A model generated the notes under the pieces. It was given only the letters and a program-made list of their open reading frames with translations, ran no database searches and was not told where the DNA came from. From Cnuella takakiae (lineage in GTDB: Bacteria > Bacteroidota > Bacteroidia > Chitinophagales > Chitinophagaceae), in contig NZ_MTFE01000010.1 of assembly GCF_001953305.1 (NCBI RefSeq), forward strand, positions 3,813,945 through 3,855,440: DNA of 41,496 nucleotides, given 5' to 3'. Of this stretch, positions 8,767 to 17,839 are shown piece after piece. Made by a program: the position numbers and the translations under genes. Numbering within the stretch: the stretch's first letter is position 1; each line of letters starts with the position of its first letter.

Positions 8767-9711
8767 TTACCCCATCAACTCACCAGCCCTTCCCGCCTGT
8801 TTTACCATGAGGGCCTGGATCTGCTTCATGGTTCTTTCCATGCCATCGGCCGATCCATCCAGGAAAATGACATTACCCTTACCGTATTCGGCAAAGTTCT
8901 TCACCGCCTCGGTCCACATGCTAAACAGGATGACATTGGTATCGAGGTTGGCCTGTTTCATTTGTTCGGCGGCTTCGGTCATACCGCGGGCCACTTCCTG
9001 GCGGAAGAGGGCAACACCCTGTCCACGCAGTCGGGCAGCTTCCCGTTCTGCTTCCGCGGCAATCTTGATGGCGTTGCCTTCCGCTTCTGCACTTTTTGTT
9101 TTGGTGATCAGGAGGGCCTGGCCTTCATTTTCGGCAGCGGCCTTCAGGTTGTTGGAAGCCACCACCTTGCTCATGGAGTCAATGATTTGCTTGTCGAACG
9201 TGATGTCGTTGATCTGCAGATCGAGCAGGTGATATCCCCAATCTTCAATCACATGATCGATCTCGCTTTTTACATATTCCACCAGGTCTTTGCGTAAGCC
9301 CAGGATTTCCGCTTGCTTTTTAGTGGCCACAAAAGAACGGATATTGCCTTCAATGGTGCGGGTTAAAGCCTGCATCAGGTCGCGGTCGGCAATAAACTTG
9401 AACGCCACTTTCTTGATGGTTTCCTCATCGGCGTTCTGAACCGCATACAACAGCATGCTTTTAAAATACACATTGGCCTGGTCTTGGGTAACGGCCTGGA
9501 ACTCCATTTCAACCGAGCGGTTCTGGATCGATACCCTTTTATTAACCTGTTCCAGGATGGGTATTTTGATATTCAGTCCGGGCCGCACAATACGCCGGTA
9601 TTTACCAAACATGGTAATAACACCGATATAGCCCTGGTTGATGGTAAAGAGGCCGCTGAACACGATGATCAACAGGATGATCAGCCACCAAAAATTTGCA
9701 AGAAAGCTCAT
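8767..9711 (-). CDS. SPFH/band 7 (prohibitin/stomatin-like) membrane protein
   Basis: The 314-residue product has one N-terminal membrane helix (about 6-24), then an SPFH domain with VRPGLNIKIPILEQVNKRVS and VEMEFQAVTQDQANVYFKS. A long charged Ala/Glu-rich helix (AEAEGNAIKIAAEAEREAA) follows for oligomerisation, and then a short tail. Such proteins form ring-like membrane scaffolds and often modulate proteases, but the specific role here is unknown. The frame extends to 9861 through a strange Cys-rich stretch. The ATG at 9711 is chosen because it sits directly before the membrane helix; an ATG at 9732 is an alternative. A terminator follows, so it appears to be transcribed alone. Confidence 0.9.
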   Translation of the reverse strand: MSFLANFWWLIILLIIVFSGLFTINQGYIGVITMFGKYRRIVRPGLNIKIPILEQVNKRVSIQNRSVEMEFQAVTQDQANVYFKSMLLYAVQNADEETIKKVAFKFIADRDLMQALTRTIEGNIRSFVATKKQAEILGLRKDLVEYVKSEIDHVIEDWGYHLLDLQINDITFDKQIIDSMSKVVASNNLKAAAENEGQALLITKTKSAEAEGNAIKIAAEAEREAARLRGQGVALFRQEVARGMTEAAEQMKQANLDTNVILFSMWTEAVKNFAEYGKGNVIFLDGSADGMERTMKQIQALMVKQAGRAGELMG

Positions 9712-9910
9712 AGCAGTTAATATTTGAAACATAAATGTAGGCAAATGCGGGAGGCTTTCACCAGCACAATACCCGCTGCGCTGTTTATTACAACCACCAT
9801 AACAAGGCCGACTGCAACAGCAGGTGGAGCAATAACAAAAGGAAGTGGGGCAGCTATCCAATAACAGCCTCGCTTTCTATAGTCATTTTCCCCTATACCT
9901 GCCCATACGC

Positions 9911-12900
9911 TTAAGGTTTTACCTTCACAGGCAACTGCGGCGAAGGAGCTTTCTGCGGTGGATTTTTCTTTAATGCATCCAGCACAATCTGGATAGCTTT
10001 TTCCAACTGCGGGTCGTGTCCTTTAATTACCTCCGAAGGCCACTGTTCCACTTCCACATCGGGTGGGGTACCCACGTTTTCAATACCATATCCGTTTTCA
10101 TTGAAGAAGGCCAGGTTGGGGGCTGTCACTGCGCCGCCGTCAATAAATTCGGGGAAACCCAAAATGCCTACCAGCCCGCCCCAGGTGGTTTTGCCCACCA
10201 GGGTGCCGAGGCCTGCCTGCCGGAAGAGGTAAGGCAGGTAATCGCCCCCCGACCCTGCTGTTTCATCTATCAGCATCACCTTGGGCCCCTGTATGGAGGC
10301 ATTGGGTGCCTTCTGGTCTTTACCATGGCGGTACTTCCAGTACGACTGCACGGGCCGCTTCAGCAGGTCGATATAATAATCAGCCAGTTGCCCTCCCCCG
10401 TTAAACCGTTCGTCTACAATGATGGCGGCTTTGTTGGCCTGCGGAAAAAAGTAGCGTTTGAAGTATTCATGCCCCTCGGTGGTAGTGTTGGGTACATACA
10501 CATAGGCCACCTGTCCGTTAGTAGCATCAGCCACCTTACGGATATTACCTTCCACCCAGTCGCGGTTGCGCAAGGCCGCTTCGCTGGCCAGAGGCACCAC
10601 TTTTACGGTGCGCTTGTTGGCTCCTTCGGCCGACGTTGCCACCGTGAGGTTTAGAATCTTATCGGCGGTATTTTCAAAATAGCTGTACAAATTTTTATCC
10701 GCGGTTACCTCCACGCCATTCACTTCCAGGATATAATCGCCTACAGCTACATTTACCCCAGGTTCGGTAAGCGGCGAGCGCAGGTCGGGCGACCAGTTTA
10801 GCCCGCCATAAATCTTCTTTATCCGGAAGCGGTTGTTGCTTACTTCGTAGTCGGCACCCAGCAGCCCACCCGGAACCGTATCTGGATTAACACGGCGGTC
10901 GCCGGTGGCACTAAAGCGGTGGTGCCCTACCGATAGTTCGCTGAACATCCACTGCATGACCTGGTACAGGTCGGCAGTACTGGCTACATCCGCCACCAGG
11001 GGTTCATATTTCTGTTTCATGGCCTTCCAGTTCACGCCATGCATGTTCGGGTCGTAGAAATAATCGCGGTTTACGCGCCATGCTTCGTTGAAGATGTTCG
11101 GCCATTCTTCTTTGGGCACCACCTTTACCTGTATGGAAGCAGTATTCAGCAGGGCCTCGGCGCCAGGCTTCTGCCCCGTGGCTGCTGTACCCCACTTGCC
11201 TTTACTCAGATATACCGTCTTCTCCCCTTTGGCCGCAATTTTATACCCGTCGGCAGGCATGATGACCTCCTCCTTGCGTTTTTTCAAACTAAACAGGTTG
11301 AGTGTTGCAGGGGTTGCATCATGAGGCGCACCGGCAAGATAAAAGAGCTCGCCCTCCTTCATCACCTGCAGCGACCGGTAGCGCCCCTTGGGCACGGGAA
11401 GCGGAACGATCCTGCTTTGTATACCGGCCCAGTCTATTCTGAGTTTGGTACTGTTCGAATCTGCTTTGTAGGGCCCCTTTGCGGCGGCACTGTCGCGGGC
11501 TTCCTCCTGTTCGTTTTCTTTGGCAAAAGGCGATACTACCTGCTTTTGCAAGGTGATGAGGTAGATAGCATTGGTGGATTCCATATCCTGGCCCGACTGG
11601 TCGAACCAGTTGAGTACCGGCCCCGCATCGGTGCTGGCCAGCAGGTACAGGTATTTTCCCGAAGGGTCGAAAGTAGGCTCCGTTACATTCGACAGGGCAT
11701 CGCTCACGGGGTAGGATTTATTTTCCGCCACCGAATACACCCATGCCCGCTCGAAATTGGTTTGGGCAATGGTGGTATAAGCCAGGAAGTTCGCATCGTG
11801 CGACCAACTGCCAAAAAGGTCGCGGTAAGGCCCGGGAATATAGTTGGTGTCGGCTGCGATGGGGATGGTTTTGCCATTGGCGATATCGGCGATATACAAC
11901 TTGCGGCCATTGTCTACAAAAGCAATTTTACGGCTATCGGGCGACCAGTGCAGGTGGGCATAAAACCCCGAGCCACTGAGCGCTATAACCCGCGCCTTGC
12001 CGCTGCCATCGTGGTTTTGGATGTGGAGCGCATACTCGCCGGAAGCATCACTCAGGTAGGCGATGTATTTGCCATTGGGCGACCAGGCGGGATCTTTTTC
12101 GTGTACGCCCGGTGTGTTGGTCAGGTTGAACACATCGCCTTTTGTAGCAGGGAGCGTAAGGATTTCGCCCCGGTAATCCATTGCCAGCCGGGCGCCGGAG
12201 GGTGAAATATCGACGCTGCGGATGTGCTGCTCGCCTTTCACAAACCTGGAGCGGTGATCCAGCAAATCGGCGGCAACACCCACCTGAAGCTTTGTGGTAG
12301 CGCGGGTGGCTGTATCATACCGGTGGAGGTAGCCACCCTGTGCAAAGATTACCTGACCGCTCCCTGCTTCCAGGCTCGATACGGGCAGGTCGGCAAACCT
12401 GCTGATTTGGGTAACGGCTTTGGAGCCAATATCATAACTGTACAGGTTCAAAGCGCCATCTCGGTCGCTGCGGAAATAAATTTTGTTGCCTTCCCACACG
12501 GGTTTAGAATCGTTGCCGCCGCCCTGGGGCTTGGGTATTTCCACCACCGCATGGGTTTGGGTATTGTACAGCCAGATGCGGCTCATGGTGCCCCCGCGAT
12601 AGTTTTTCCACTGGTCAAACCTGTCCTGGAGCGGGGTGTAGGCAATGCTGCTGCCATCGGGGCTATAAGAAGCCCAATAGGCATTGGGAATGGGCAACTG
12701 CTGCTCGGAACCGGTGTTTATATCCACGGTAAACAGCTGGTGGTAGCGGTTTGTAAAGCTGTTGCGCTGCGAGGCAAACAAGATCTTTTTGCCATCGGGC
12801 GAAAAGTCACGCACCAGGTCGGCACCGGGGTGCCAGGTAAGCCTTCGCGGAACGCCTCCCGAAGCAGGCACCACAAATACATCGGTATTGCCATCGTACT

Positions 12901-13159
12901 GCCCCGTGAAAGCGATCATGCTGCCATCGGGCGAAAACACAGGATTGGACTCGGCACCTTCACCCACGGTGATTCTCCGGGGATAAGACCCATCCGGGTT
13001 GGCTACCCACAAGTCTTCGGCGTAGATAAAAGCGATGGCATTTTTGCTGATGGCGGGCTGCCATAGCAGCCGGGTGTCGGTAGTGTTTTGTGCTGATAGC
13101 ACCAGAGACTGCAGCAACAACAGCAGGCATGATAGGTAAAGGGGGCGCAGCATAGTCAT
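9911..13159 (-). CDS. exported Tricorn-type serine protease (family S41)
   Basis: The 1082-residue product begins with a signal peptide (MTMLRPLYLSCLLLLLQSLV) and is probably periplasmic. The N-terminal half contains WD40/TolB-like propeller repeats with the recurring motif W-SPDG-KIAF (for example FSPDGKKILFASQ and WSPNGKYIAYLSD). The C-terminal half has the Tricorn core domain, a PDZ-like segment (LTEPGVNVAVGDYILEVNG) and the S41 catalytic domain. Candidate catalytic residues are His746 (SVGHHRF), Ser970 (GSGGDY) and Glu1027 (GIENVGTPPD), close to the known archaeal Tricorn positions 746, 965 and 1023. It probably degrades peptides in the cell envelope. The start could be 13159 or the ATG two codons later. 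Confidence 0.93.
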   Translation of the reverse strand: MTMLRPLYLSCLLLLLQSLVLSAQNTTDTRLLWQPAISKNAIAFIYAEDLWVANPDGSYPRRITVGEGAESNPVFSPDGSMIAFTGQYDGNTDVFVVPASGGVPRRLTWHPGADLVRDFSPDGKKILFASQRNSFTNRYHQLFTVDINTGSEQQLPIPNAYWASYSPDGSSIAYTPLQDRFDQWKNYRGGTMSRIWLYNTQTHAVVEIPKPQGGGNDSKPVWEGNKIYFRSDRDGALNLYSYDIGSKAVTQISRFADLPVSSLEAGSGQVIFAQGGYLHRYDTATRATTKLQVGVAADLLDHRSRFVKGEQHIRSVDISPSGARLAMDYRGEILTLPATKGDVFNLTNTPGVHEKDPAWSPNGKYIAYLSDASGEYALHIQNHDGSGKARVIALSGSGFYAHLHWSPDSRKIAFVDNGRKLYIADIANGKTIPIAADTNYIPGPYRDLFGSWSHDANFLAYTTIAQTNFERAWVYSVAENKSYPVSDALSNVTEPTFDPSGKYLYLLASTDAGPVLNWFDQSGQDMESTNAIYLITLQKQVVSPFAKENEQEEARDSAAAKGPYKADSNSTKLRIDWAGIQSRIVPLPVPKGRYRSLQVMKEGELFYLAGAPHDATPATLNLFSLKKRKEEVIMPADGYKIAAKGEKTVYLSKGKWGTAATGQKPGAEALLNTASIQVKVVPKEEWPNIFNEAWRVNRDYFYDPNMHGVNWKAMKQKYEPLVADVASTADLYQVMQWMFSELSVGHHRFSATGDRRVNPDTVPGGLLGADYEVSNNRFRIKKIYGGLNWSPDLRSPLTEPGVNVAVGDYILEVNGVEVTADKNLYSYFENTADKILNLTVATSAEGANKRTVKVVPLASEAALRNRDWVEGNIRKVADATNGQVAYVYVPNTTTEGHEYFKRYFFPQANKAAIIVDERFNGGGQLADYYIDLLKRPVQSYWKYRHGKDQKAPNASIQGPKVMLIDETAGSGGDYLPYLFRQAGLGTLVGKTTWGGLVGILGFPEFIDGGAVTAPNLAFFNENGYGIENVGTPPDVEVEQWPSEVIKGHDPQLEKAIQIVLDALKKNPPQKAPSPQLPVKVKP

Positions 13160-13677
13160 TGTTTTATAGGTTGGTAAGTCTTATCGGGATTGACGTGTAT
13201 TTGAAATGTTTGCTGTTTCGTGGTAATACCAACCTGGACAAGAGCCACAGGCTGTAGGAACACAACCCAACGAAAAAACAAGCATGGACCATTCACACCC
13301 TGGTACAGGAATCACAAAAGCTAAAGCGGCAAGGGTTGAAAAGAACCGGTGCCACAACCTACAACAAAATCCATCAGAGGGCAGCATGACAATCAGGCGG
13401 ATGCATTCTGAATTGTCGCACATCCACAGGATTGTGTGGACACAGCCCGGGCAGCCGCTGGTTTGTGTCCACCCAAAACAGAAAGTAATTTGGAATACCC
13501 ACAATAAGGCAGAACAGCCGGGGTGTTTCGCCTAAGGATCAGGGCATGTAGCGATACCTTAAATGGCCTTTTAGCTCCATTTAAATGACGGCTAAATAAA
13601 GCGGGGAAACAGGAAGCGCTCTGAAGGCACGCTCCGGTTTCCCCGCATTCTTACGCAGTTATTTATCAATCAGCCTT
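13160..13677. other. 518-base intergenic stretch
   Basis: Overlapping open frames exist on both strands (13284-13535 plus, 13181-13504 minus). Neither has a recognisable family, a signal peptide or protein-like composition, so I do not call a gene. The right part holds the pepT terminator hairpin, and the left part must contain the Tricorn promoter, which I could not locate. Confidence 0.5.
13601..13646 (-). terminator. probable terminator after pepT
   Basis: GCGGGGAAAC at 13601-13610 pairs with GTTTCCCCGC at 13637-13646, a 10-bp perfect stem with further pairing inside. On the minus strand it is followed by TTTATTTAG, an imperfect T run. It lies 31 bases beyond the pepT stop. Confidence 0.65.
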
Positions 13678-14925
13678 TCAGCTACGCTCTTCCCACACCT
13701 GCACCAAGTGCACGATGGTTTCAACGGCTTTGTGTAAATCCTGCACGGAAATAAACTCCCGCTTGGAGTGGATGGCCTGCATACCGGTAAACAGGTTGGG
13801 ACAGGGCAAGCCCATAAAACTTAAACGGCTGCCGTCGGTGCCACCGCGGATGCTTTCCATTTTCAGGGGCAAGCCAGCCCGCTGAATGGCTTCTTTTGCA
13901 TTGGCAATGATCTGCGGGTGCAGGTCCAGCACTTCCTTCATATTGCGGTACTGCTCCGTTACTTTCATTTGGTAGGTTGCACCGGGGTGTTGCTGCAAAA
14001 CTTCCTGTACGATCCCTTCCAGAAAGTTTTCCTTTTCCTGTAAGCCTGCAGTTACAAAATCACGGATGATAAACTCCAGGGTGCACTGCTCTGAAAGGCC
14101 ATCAACCCGGGTGGGATGAATAAAACCTTCTTTGCCTTCGGTGGTTTCGGGCGACAAACTGTCTTTAGGTAAAGCAGCCAGGATTTCCCCGGCTATCTTC
14201 AGGGCATTCACCAATTTTCCCTTGGCATCGCCCGGGTGGGTAATAATTCCCTTGATGGTAAGGGTCACACCATCTGCGCTAAAGGTTTCATCTTCCAGCG
14301 AACCGCGGTCGCCACCGTCGAGGGTATAGCCCAAATCAGCACCCAGCTTTTGCAGGTCCACCCTGGCCGTGCCGCGGCCCACTTCCTCATCGGGCGTAAA
14401 GAGCACCTTGATGGTACCATGCTGCATTTCAGGATGGCTCACCAGGTACTGCACGGCATCCATGATAGCAGCCACACCGGCCTTATCATCGCCGCCCAAC
14501 AGGGTGGTGCCACTTGCGGTGATGATATCCTGACCAATACAGGTTTTCAGGTAAGGCAGTTCCGTTGGGCGCAACACAATGGCCGGGTCATCGGGCAGCA
14601 CCAGGTCGCGGCCGTCATAGGCCTCGTGCAAGAGGGGTTTTACACCGGTGCCGCTGGCATCGGGGGCAGTGTCTACATGCGAACAGAAACAGATTACCGG
14701 AACGGCCTTATCGGTATTGGCGGGTAAGGTTGCGTATACATAACCGTACTCGTCCAGGTGGGCATCAGTAAGTCCAAGCGCCTGCAGTTCGTCGGCAAGC
14801 AGTGCACCCAGGTTCTTTTGCTTTTCGGTGGAAGGCTGGCTTTGCGAAAGTGGATCGCTTTGGGTATCGATCTGAACATACCGCATCAGGCGGCTGGCGG
14901 CGGAGAAAGGGTATCCTGCAAACAT
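13678..14925 (-). CDS. pepT: tripeptide aminopeptidase PepT (peptidase T, M20)
   Basis: Peptidase T removes the N-terminal residue from tripeptides in the cytoplasm using two zinc ions. The 415-residue product shows the M20 metal and catalytic motifs in order: CSHVDTAPDASG, GGDDKAGVAA, TPDEEVGRG with the Glu-Glu pair, and a C-terminal HSKREF with the last zinc His. The lid-domain segment lies between them. The N-terminus reads RLMRYVQIDTQSDP, as in known PepT proteins. The frame is open to 14979, but the ATG at 14925 matches the family start. It could finish degradation of short peptides produced by other proteases, such as the neighbouring Tricorn homologue. Confidence 0.93.
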   Translation of the reverse strand: MFAGYPFSAASRLMRYVQIDTQSDPLSQSQPSTEKQKNLGALLADELQALGLTDAHLDEYGYVYATLPANTDKAVPVICFCSHVDTAPDASGTGVKPLLHEAYDGRDLVLPDDPAIVLRPTELPYLKTCIGQDIITASGTTLLGGDDKAGVAAIMDAVQYLVSHPEMQHGTIKVLFTPDEEVGRGTARVDLQKLGADLGYTLDGGDRGSLEDETFSADGVTLTIKGIITHPGDAKGKLVNALKIAGEILAALPKDSLSPETTEGKEGFIHPTRVDGLSEQCTLEFIIRDFVTAGLQEKENFLEGIVQEVLQQHPGATYQMKVTEQYRNMKEVLDLHPQIIANAKEAIQRAGLPLKMESIRGGTDGSRLSFMGLPCPNLFTGMQAIHSKREFISVQDLHKAVETIVHLVQVWEERS

Positions 14926-15054
14926 GCGGCAAAGATAAAGGGCCGCAAGCCGGCGCCCTATTTCTTTGCTTTTGCTCAATAACTAAGGAAGGCTATTGTC
15001 GGGCTAAAAGATACAAGCTCAGCCATTTCATTTATTTTTAAACAAACCAACATC

Positions 15055-15657
15055 ATGAAAAGAACCCTCTTTGCAGCCTTCATTGGCGGGCTGCTGCTCT
15101 TTATCGTGCAGTTCCTCAGTTGGGGATTGCTCAACCTCCACCAGCCTGCCCAGCAATACACTTCCCGGCAGGACAGCATCCTGAACTTTCTGCAACAACA
15201 GCAACTGCCTGCAGGCGGCTACCTGATGCCCAACGTGCCGGAAAATGCCAGTATGCAGGAATACGACCAGATGTTGCTGGCTGCGGAAGGCAAGCCCTGG
15301 GTAAGCATTCAGTACCACCACCGAAACAATTCCAGGATGGGTCTGAACATGGCAAGGGGATTGGCAACCAATATCCTTACCGTTGGCCTGTTGTGCTGGA
15401 TCCTGGGCCGGTGGCGCAGGCCACAGTTCCGCTCTTATTTTATGGCTGCCCTGTTTACCGGCACAATCGTTTTTCTGAACGCGCCCTATACCTACCACAT
15501 CTGGTACCAGAGCTTCGACCTTTATGCGCACCTTTTTGACGCACTGGCGGGATGGGCGCTCTGCGGGGTTTGGCTGGGCTGGTACCTGCCCGGGGTACAG
15601 CAAAAAAGCACAAGGCCGGACTGGACGGCGGAGGCATCCACCATGAATATTGACTGA
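15055..15657 (+). CDS. small four-helix membrane protein of unknown function
   Basis: I do not recognise the family. The 200-residue product has about four membrane helices: residues 4-25, 103-121, 127-150 and 160-182. Between helices 1 and 2 lies a non-membrane loop of about 75 residues with a Gln-rich patch (NFLQQQQLPAGGY). The helix 3 region is aromatic (NAPYTYHIWYQ). The short basic start MKRT and Bacteroidota-like composition support a real gene. It is transcribed divergently from pepT and ends at a bidirectional terminator, so it is probably monocistronic. No catalytic motif is visible. Confidence 0.75.
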   Translation: MKRTLFAAFIGGLLLFIVQFLSWGLLNLHQPAQQYTSRQDSILNFLQQQQLPAGGYLMPNVPENASMQEYDQMLLAAEGKPWVSIQYHHRNNSRMGLNMARGLATNILTVGLLCWILGRWRRPQFRSYFMAALFTGTIVFLNAPYTYHIWYQSFDLYAHLFDALAGWALCGVWLGWYLPGVQQKSTRPDWTAEASTMNID

Positions 15658-15667
15658 CCCGTACCGC

Positions 15668-15698
15668 CAAAAAAAGCGCCCTTTGGGGCGCCTTTTTT
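15668..15698. terminator. bidirectional terminator between convergent genes
   Basis: A run of A, then GCGCCC paired with GGGCGC across a TTTG loop, then a T run. It lies between the stop at 15657 (plus) and the stop at 15718 (minus) and fits termination from both sides. Confidence 0.9.
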
Positions 15699-15717
15699 AT
15701 GTTCGAACCTATTTGTA

Positions 15718-16170
15718 TTAAGGCATAATGATCCGGGAAGCAGGAACGATCTCTACCAGTTCGATATCGAAAACCAGCTCCTGGCCAGCCAGGGGATGGT
15801 TGGCATCCAGCATTACGCTTTCTTCCTTTACTTCGGCAATGGTAACGGGGAACTGCTGACCCTGGCCATTGTTCATCATCAGTTGCATGCCCACCTCGGG
15901 GTTCATGTCTTCAGGAAACTGGTTCTTGGGAAACTCGATGATCATCTCGGAGCTTTTCTCGCCATAAGCGTTCTGCACATCGATTTCAACGGTGCGCTTG
16001 TCGCCTACCGACATTCCCATCACACCCTGATCGAAGCCGGGAATTACCTGGCCACCACCTACGGTAAACTCCAGCGGCTCACGGCCTTCGGAGGAGTCAA
16101 AAGTTTCGCCGCTGCGCAGCTTGCCATGGTAATGTACCCTTACCTTATCACCATTTTGTACTTGTTGCAT
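15718..16170 (-). CDS. FKBP-type peptidyl-prolyl isomerase, SlyD-like
   Basis: The 150-residue product catalyses prolyl cis/trans isomerisation and probably acts as a folding helper in the cytoplasm, since no signal peptide is present. The split FKBP domain shows VRVHYHGKLRSGETFDSS and QVIPGFDQGVMGMSVGDKR. After AYGE comes an inserted IF (insert-in-flap) chaperone domain (about residues 70-120), and the strand NHPLAGQELVFDIELVEI closes the FKBP fold. This is SlyD architecture, but the His-rich nickel-binding tail of E. coli SlyD is absent. The start codon is the ATG at 16170. Confidence 0.93.
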   Translation of the reverse strand: MQQVQNGDKVRVHYHGKLRSGETFDSSEGREPLEFTVGGGQVIPGFDQGVMGMSVGDKRTVEIDVQNAYGEKSSEMIIEFPKNQFPEDMNPEVGMQLMMNNGQGQQFPVTIAEVKEESVMLDANHPLAGQELVFDIELVEIVPASRIIMP

Positions 16171-16465
16171 GTTGGTGCAATTTTTAAGTGTAAAAATTCA
16201 TGTATCGTTCCAGCCTTTGCCTGCGCAAAAGCCATCAGAACTGCCGTACCAGGTGGGGCAAAAGCAGGGCCGAAGGGAAAGATTCAAGGGCGGGAAGGTA
16301 CGGAGTGATTGCCGATTTCAGCCTTTGGATTTGAAAAGGCTATTCCATTCAGCAAACATCCCTTCCTCCACAACCACCGGAAACCGAAATCATAAATCCG
16401 TCATTCATCACCGCCTGCTCCTCGCTTTCTCCCTATTTTAGCAGCCACTACAACCCCGGAAACTG

Positions 16466-17788
16466 ATGCTGATGCAAAACTCCTGCCTTAAGTTGTGCGC
16501 CCTCTCCCTATCTGCCCTTTTGGCCCTGGGTTGCGGTGCGCAAAAAACAGCCCAGGCAACGCCTGCCCAAAACATAAAAACCATCGCTACCAACAATTCC
16601 ATTTTACCCGCCGCCGAACGCACGCAGGCCTACCTGCCCCTGCTCAAAGGCAAAACTGTTGCCGTTTTTGCCAACCAAACTTCTATGGCGGGCAAGCGCC
16701 ACCTGGTGGATGTGCTGAAAGAAGCAGGCGTAAAGGTGAAGGTTATCTTTGGCCCCGAACACGGGTTTAGGGGCACGGTAGAGGCAGGCGAAAAGGTATC
16801 GAGCAATGTGGATGCAAAAACCGGCATCCCGGTAGTTTCCCTGTATGGCAAAAAACGGAAACCTTCCAAGGAGGATGTCGCAGGGGTAGATGTGCTCCTC
16901 TTCGATATCCAGGACGTAGGCGTCCGGTTTTATACCTATATCTCCTCGCTGCAGGATTATATGGAAGCAGCCATCCAGTACAACATCCCCCTGATGGTGC
17001 TGGACCGGCCCAACCCCAATGGCTTTTATGTGGACGGCCCCGTGCTGGAACCCAGATACAAATCATTCGTGGGCATGCAGCCCGTGCCGGTGGTATACGG
17101 CATGACCATTGGCGAGTACGCCAAAATGCTACTGGAGGAAGGCTGGCTGGGCAAGGAAGCCATGGATGCCTATACCCAAAATGTGCTGGCGGCCACCTAT
17201 CCGCCCGGCGCTAAATATTTCGGCCTCACGGTTATTCCCTGCGGCAATTATACCCATAGCAGCAAGTACGTGCTGCCGGTAAACCCCTCGCCCAACCTGC
17301 CGGAAATCCAAAGCATTTACTGGTATCCATCCACCTGTTTTTTTGAAGGCACTACGCTGAGCGAAGGGCGTGGTACGGAGAAGCCTTTCCAGATCTTTGG
17401 CCACCCCGACCTGCCTAAGACCATGTACGCTTTTGTGCCCCAACCAAGGGATTATGCCAGGGAGTCGAAACCTTATGGCAAGCAGTGCTACGGATGGAAC
17501 CTTGCCGGCACTCCCGAGGAAGTACTGAAGCAGATGGACAACAAAATACAGTTGAAATACCTGCTGGAAGCCTACCGGCTTTTCCCGGATAAAAGCAAGT
17601 TTTTTATCCTACCCAAGAGCGGCAATGATGCGGAAGCCTTTTTCAACAACCTGGCAGGCACCCATACCCTGATGCAACAAATAAAGGCAGGCAAGAGCGA
17701 AGCCGAGATCAGGAAAAGCTGGGAACCTGCCCTGGCAAGGTTCAGGGAGATCAGGAAAAAATACCTGCTGTACCCCGATTTCAAATAA
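16466..17788 (+). CDS. namZ: exo-beta-N-acetylmuramidase NamZ (DUF1343), lipoprotein
   Basis: DUF1343 proteins include NamZ, which releases MurNAc from the non-reducing end of peptidoglycan fragments during wall recycling. The 440-residue product has a lipoprotein signal with the lipobox LALGC (Cys23), so it is probably envelope-anchored. Family motifs include VAVFANQTSMAG, FGPEHGFRG (Glu98 is the likely catalytic residue), FDIQDVGVRFYTY, LDRPNPNG and EGRGTEKPFQ. The start is ATG 16466 or ATG 16472. It precedes fmt by 51 bases on the same strand and may share a transcript. Together with the PBP1A gene it gives the window both wall synthesis and wall turnover. Confidence 0.92.
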   Translation: MLMQNSCLKLCALSLSALLALGCGAQKTAQATPAQNIKTIATNNSILPAAERTQAYLPLLKGKTVAVFANQTSMAGKRHLVDVLKEAGVKVKVIFGPEHGFRGTVEAGEKVSSNVDAKTGIPVVSLYGKKRKPSKEDVAGVDVLLFDIQDVGVRFYTYISSLQDYMEAAIQYNIPLMVLDRPNPNGFYVDGPVLEPRYKSFVGMQPVPVVYGMTIGEYAKMLLEEGWLGKEAMDAYTQNVLAATYPPGAKYFGLTVIPCGNYTHSSKYVLPVNPSPNLPEIQSIYWYPSTCFFEGTTLSEGRGTEKPFQIFGHPDLPKTMYAFVPQPRDYARESKPYGKQCYGWNLAGTPEEVLKQMDNKIQLKYLLEAYRLFPDKSKFFILPKSGNDAEAFFNNLAGTHTLMQQIKAGKSEAEIRKSWEPALARFREIRKKYLLYPDFK

Positions 17789-17839
17789 TACCAGCCCTGT
17801 ATCCAAATAAGGCAATACAACACACAGAACAAAACAGCG

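Noticed and set aside
9712-9861. Cys-rich in-frame extension upstream of the SPFH gene
   Set aside because: It lies before the natural start of the membrane helix, has no family resemblance, and its cysteines arise from GCA/ACA-rich DNA. It is probably untranslated.
12224-13066. 280-residue antisense frame over the Tricorn gene, and similar long antisense frames over the PBP1A and GloVer genes
   Set aside because: These are shadows created by codon bias of the real genes; they lack start context and protein-like composition.
13284-13535. 83-residue open frame on the plus strand in the Tricorn-pepT gap
   Set aside because: It overlaps an equally long minus-strand frame, shows no signal peptide or domain, and has no nearby promoter box.
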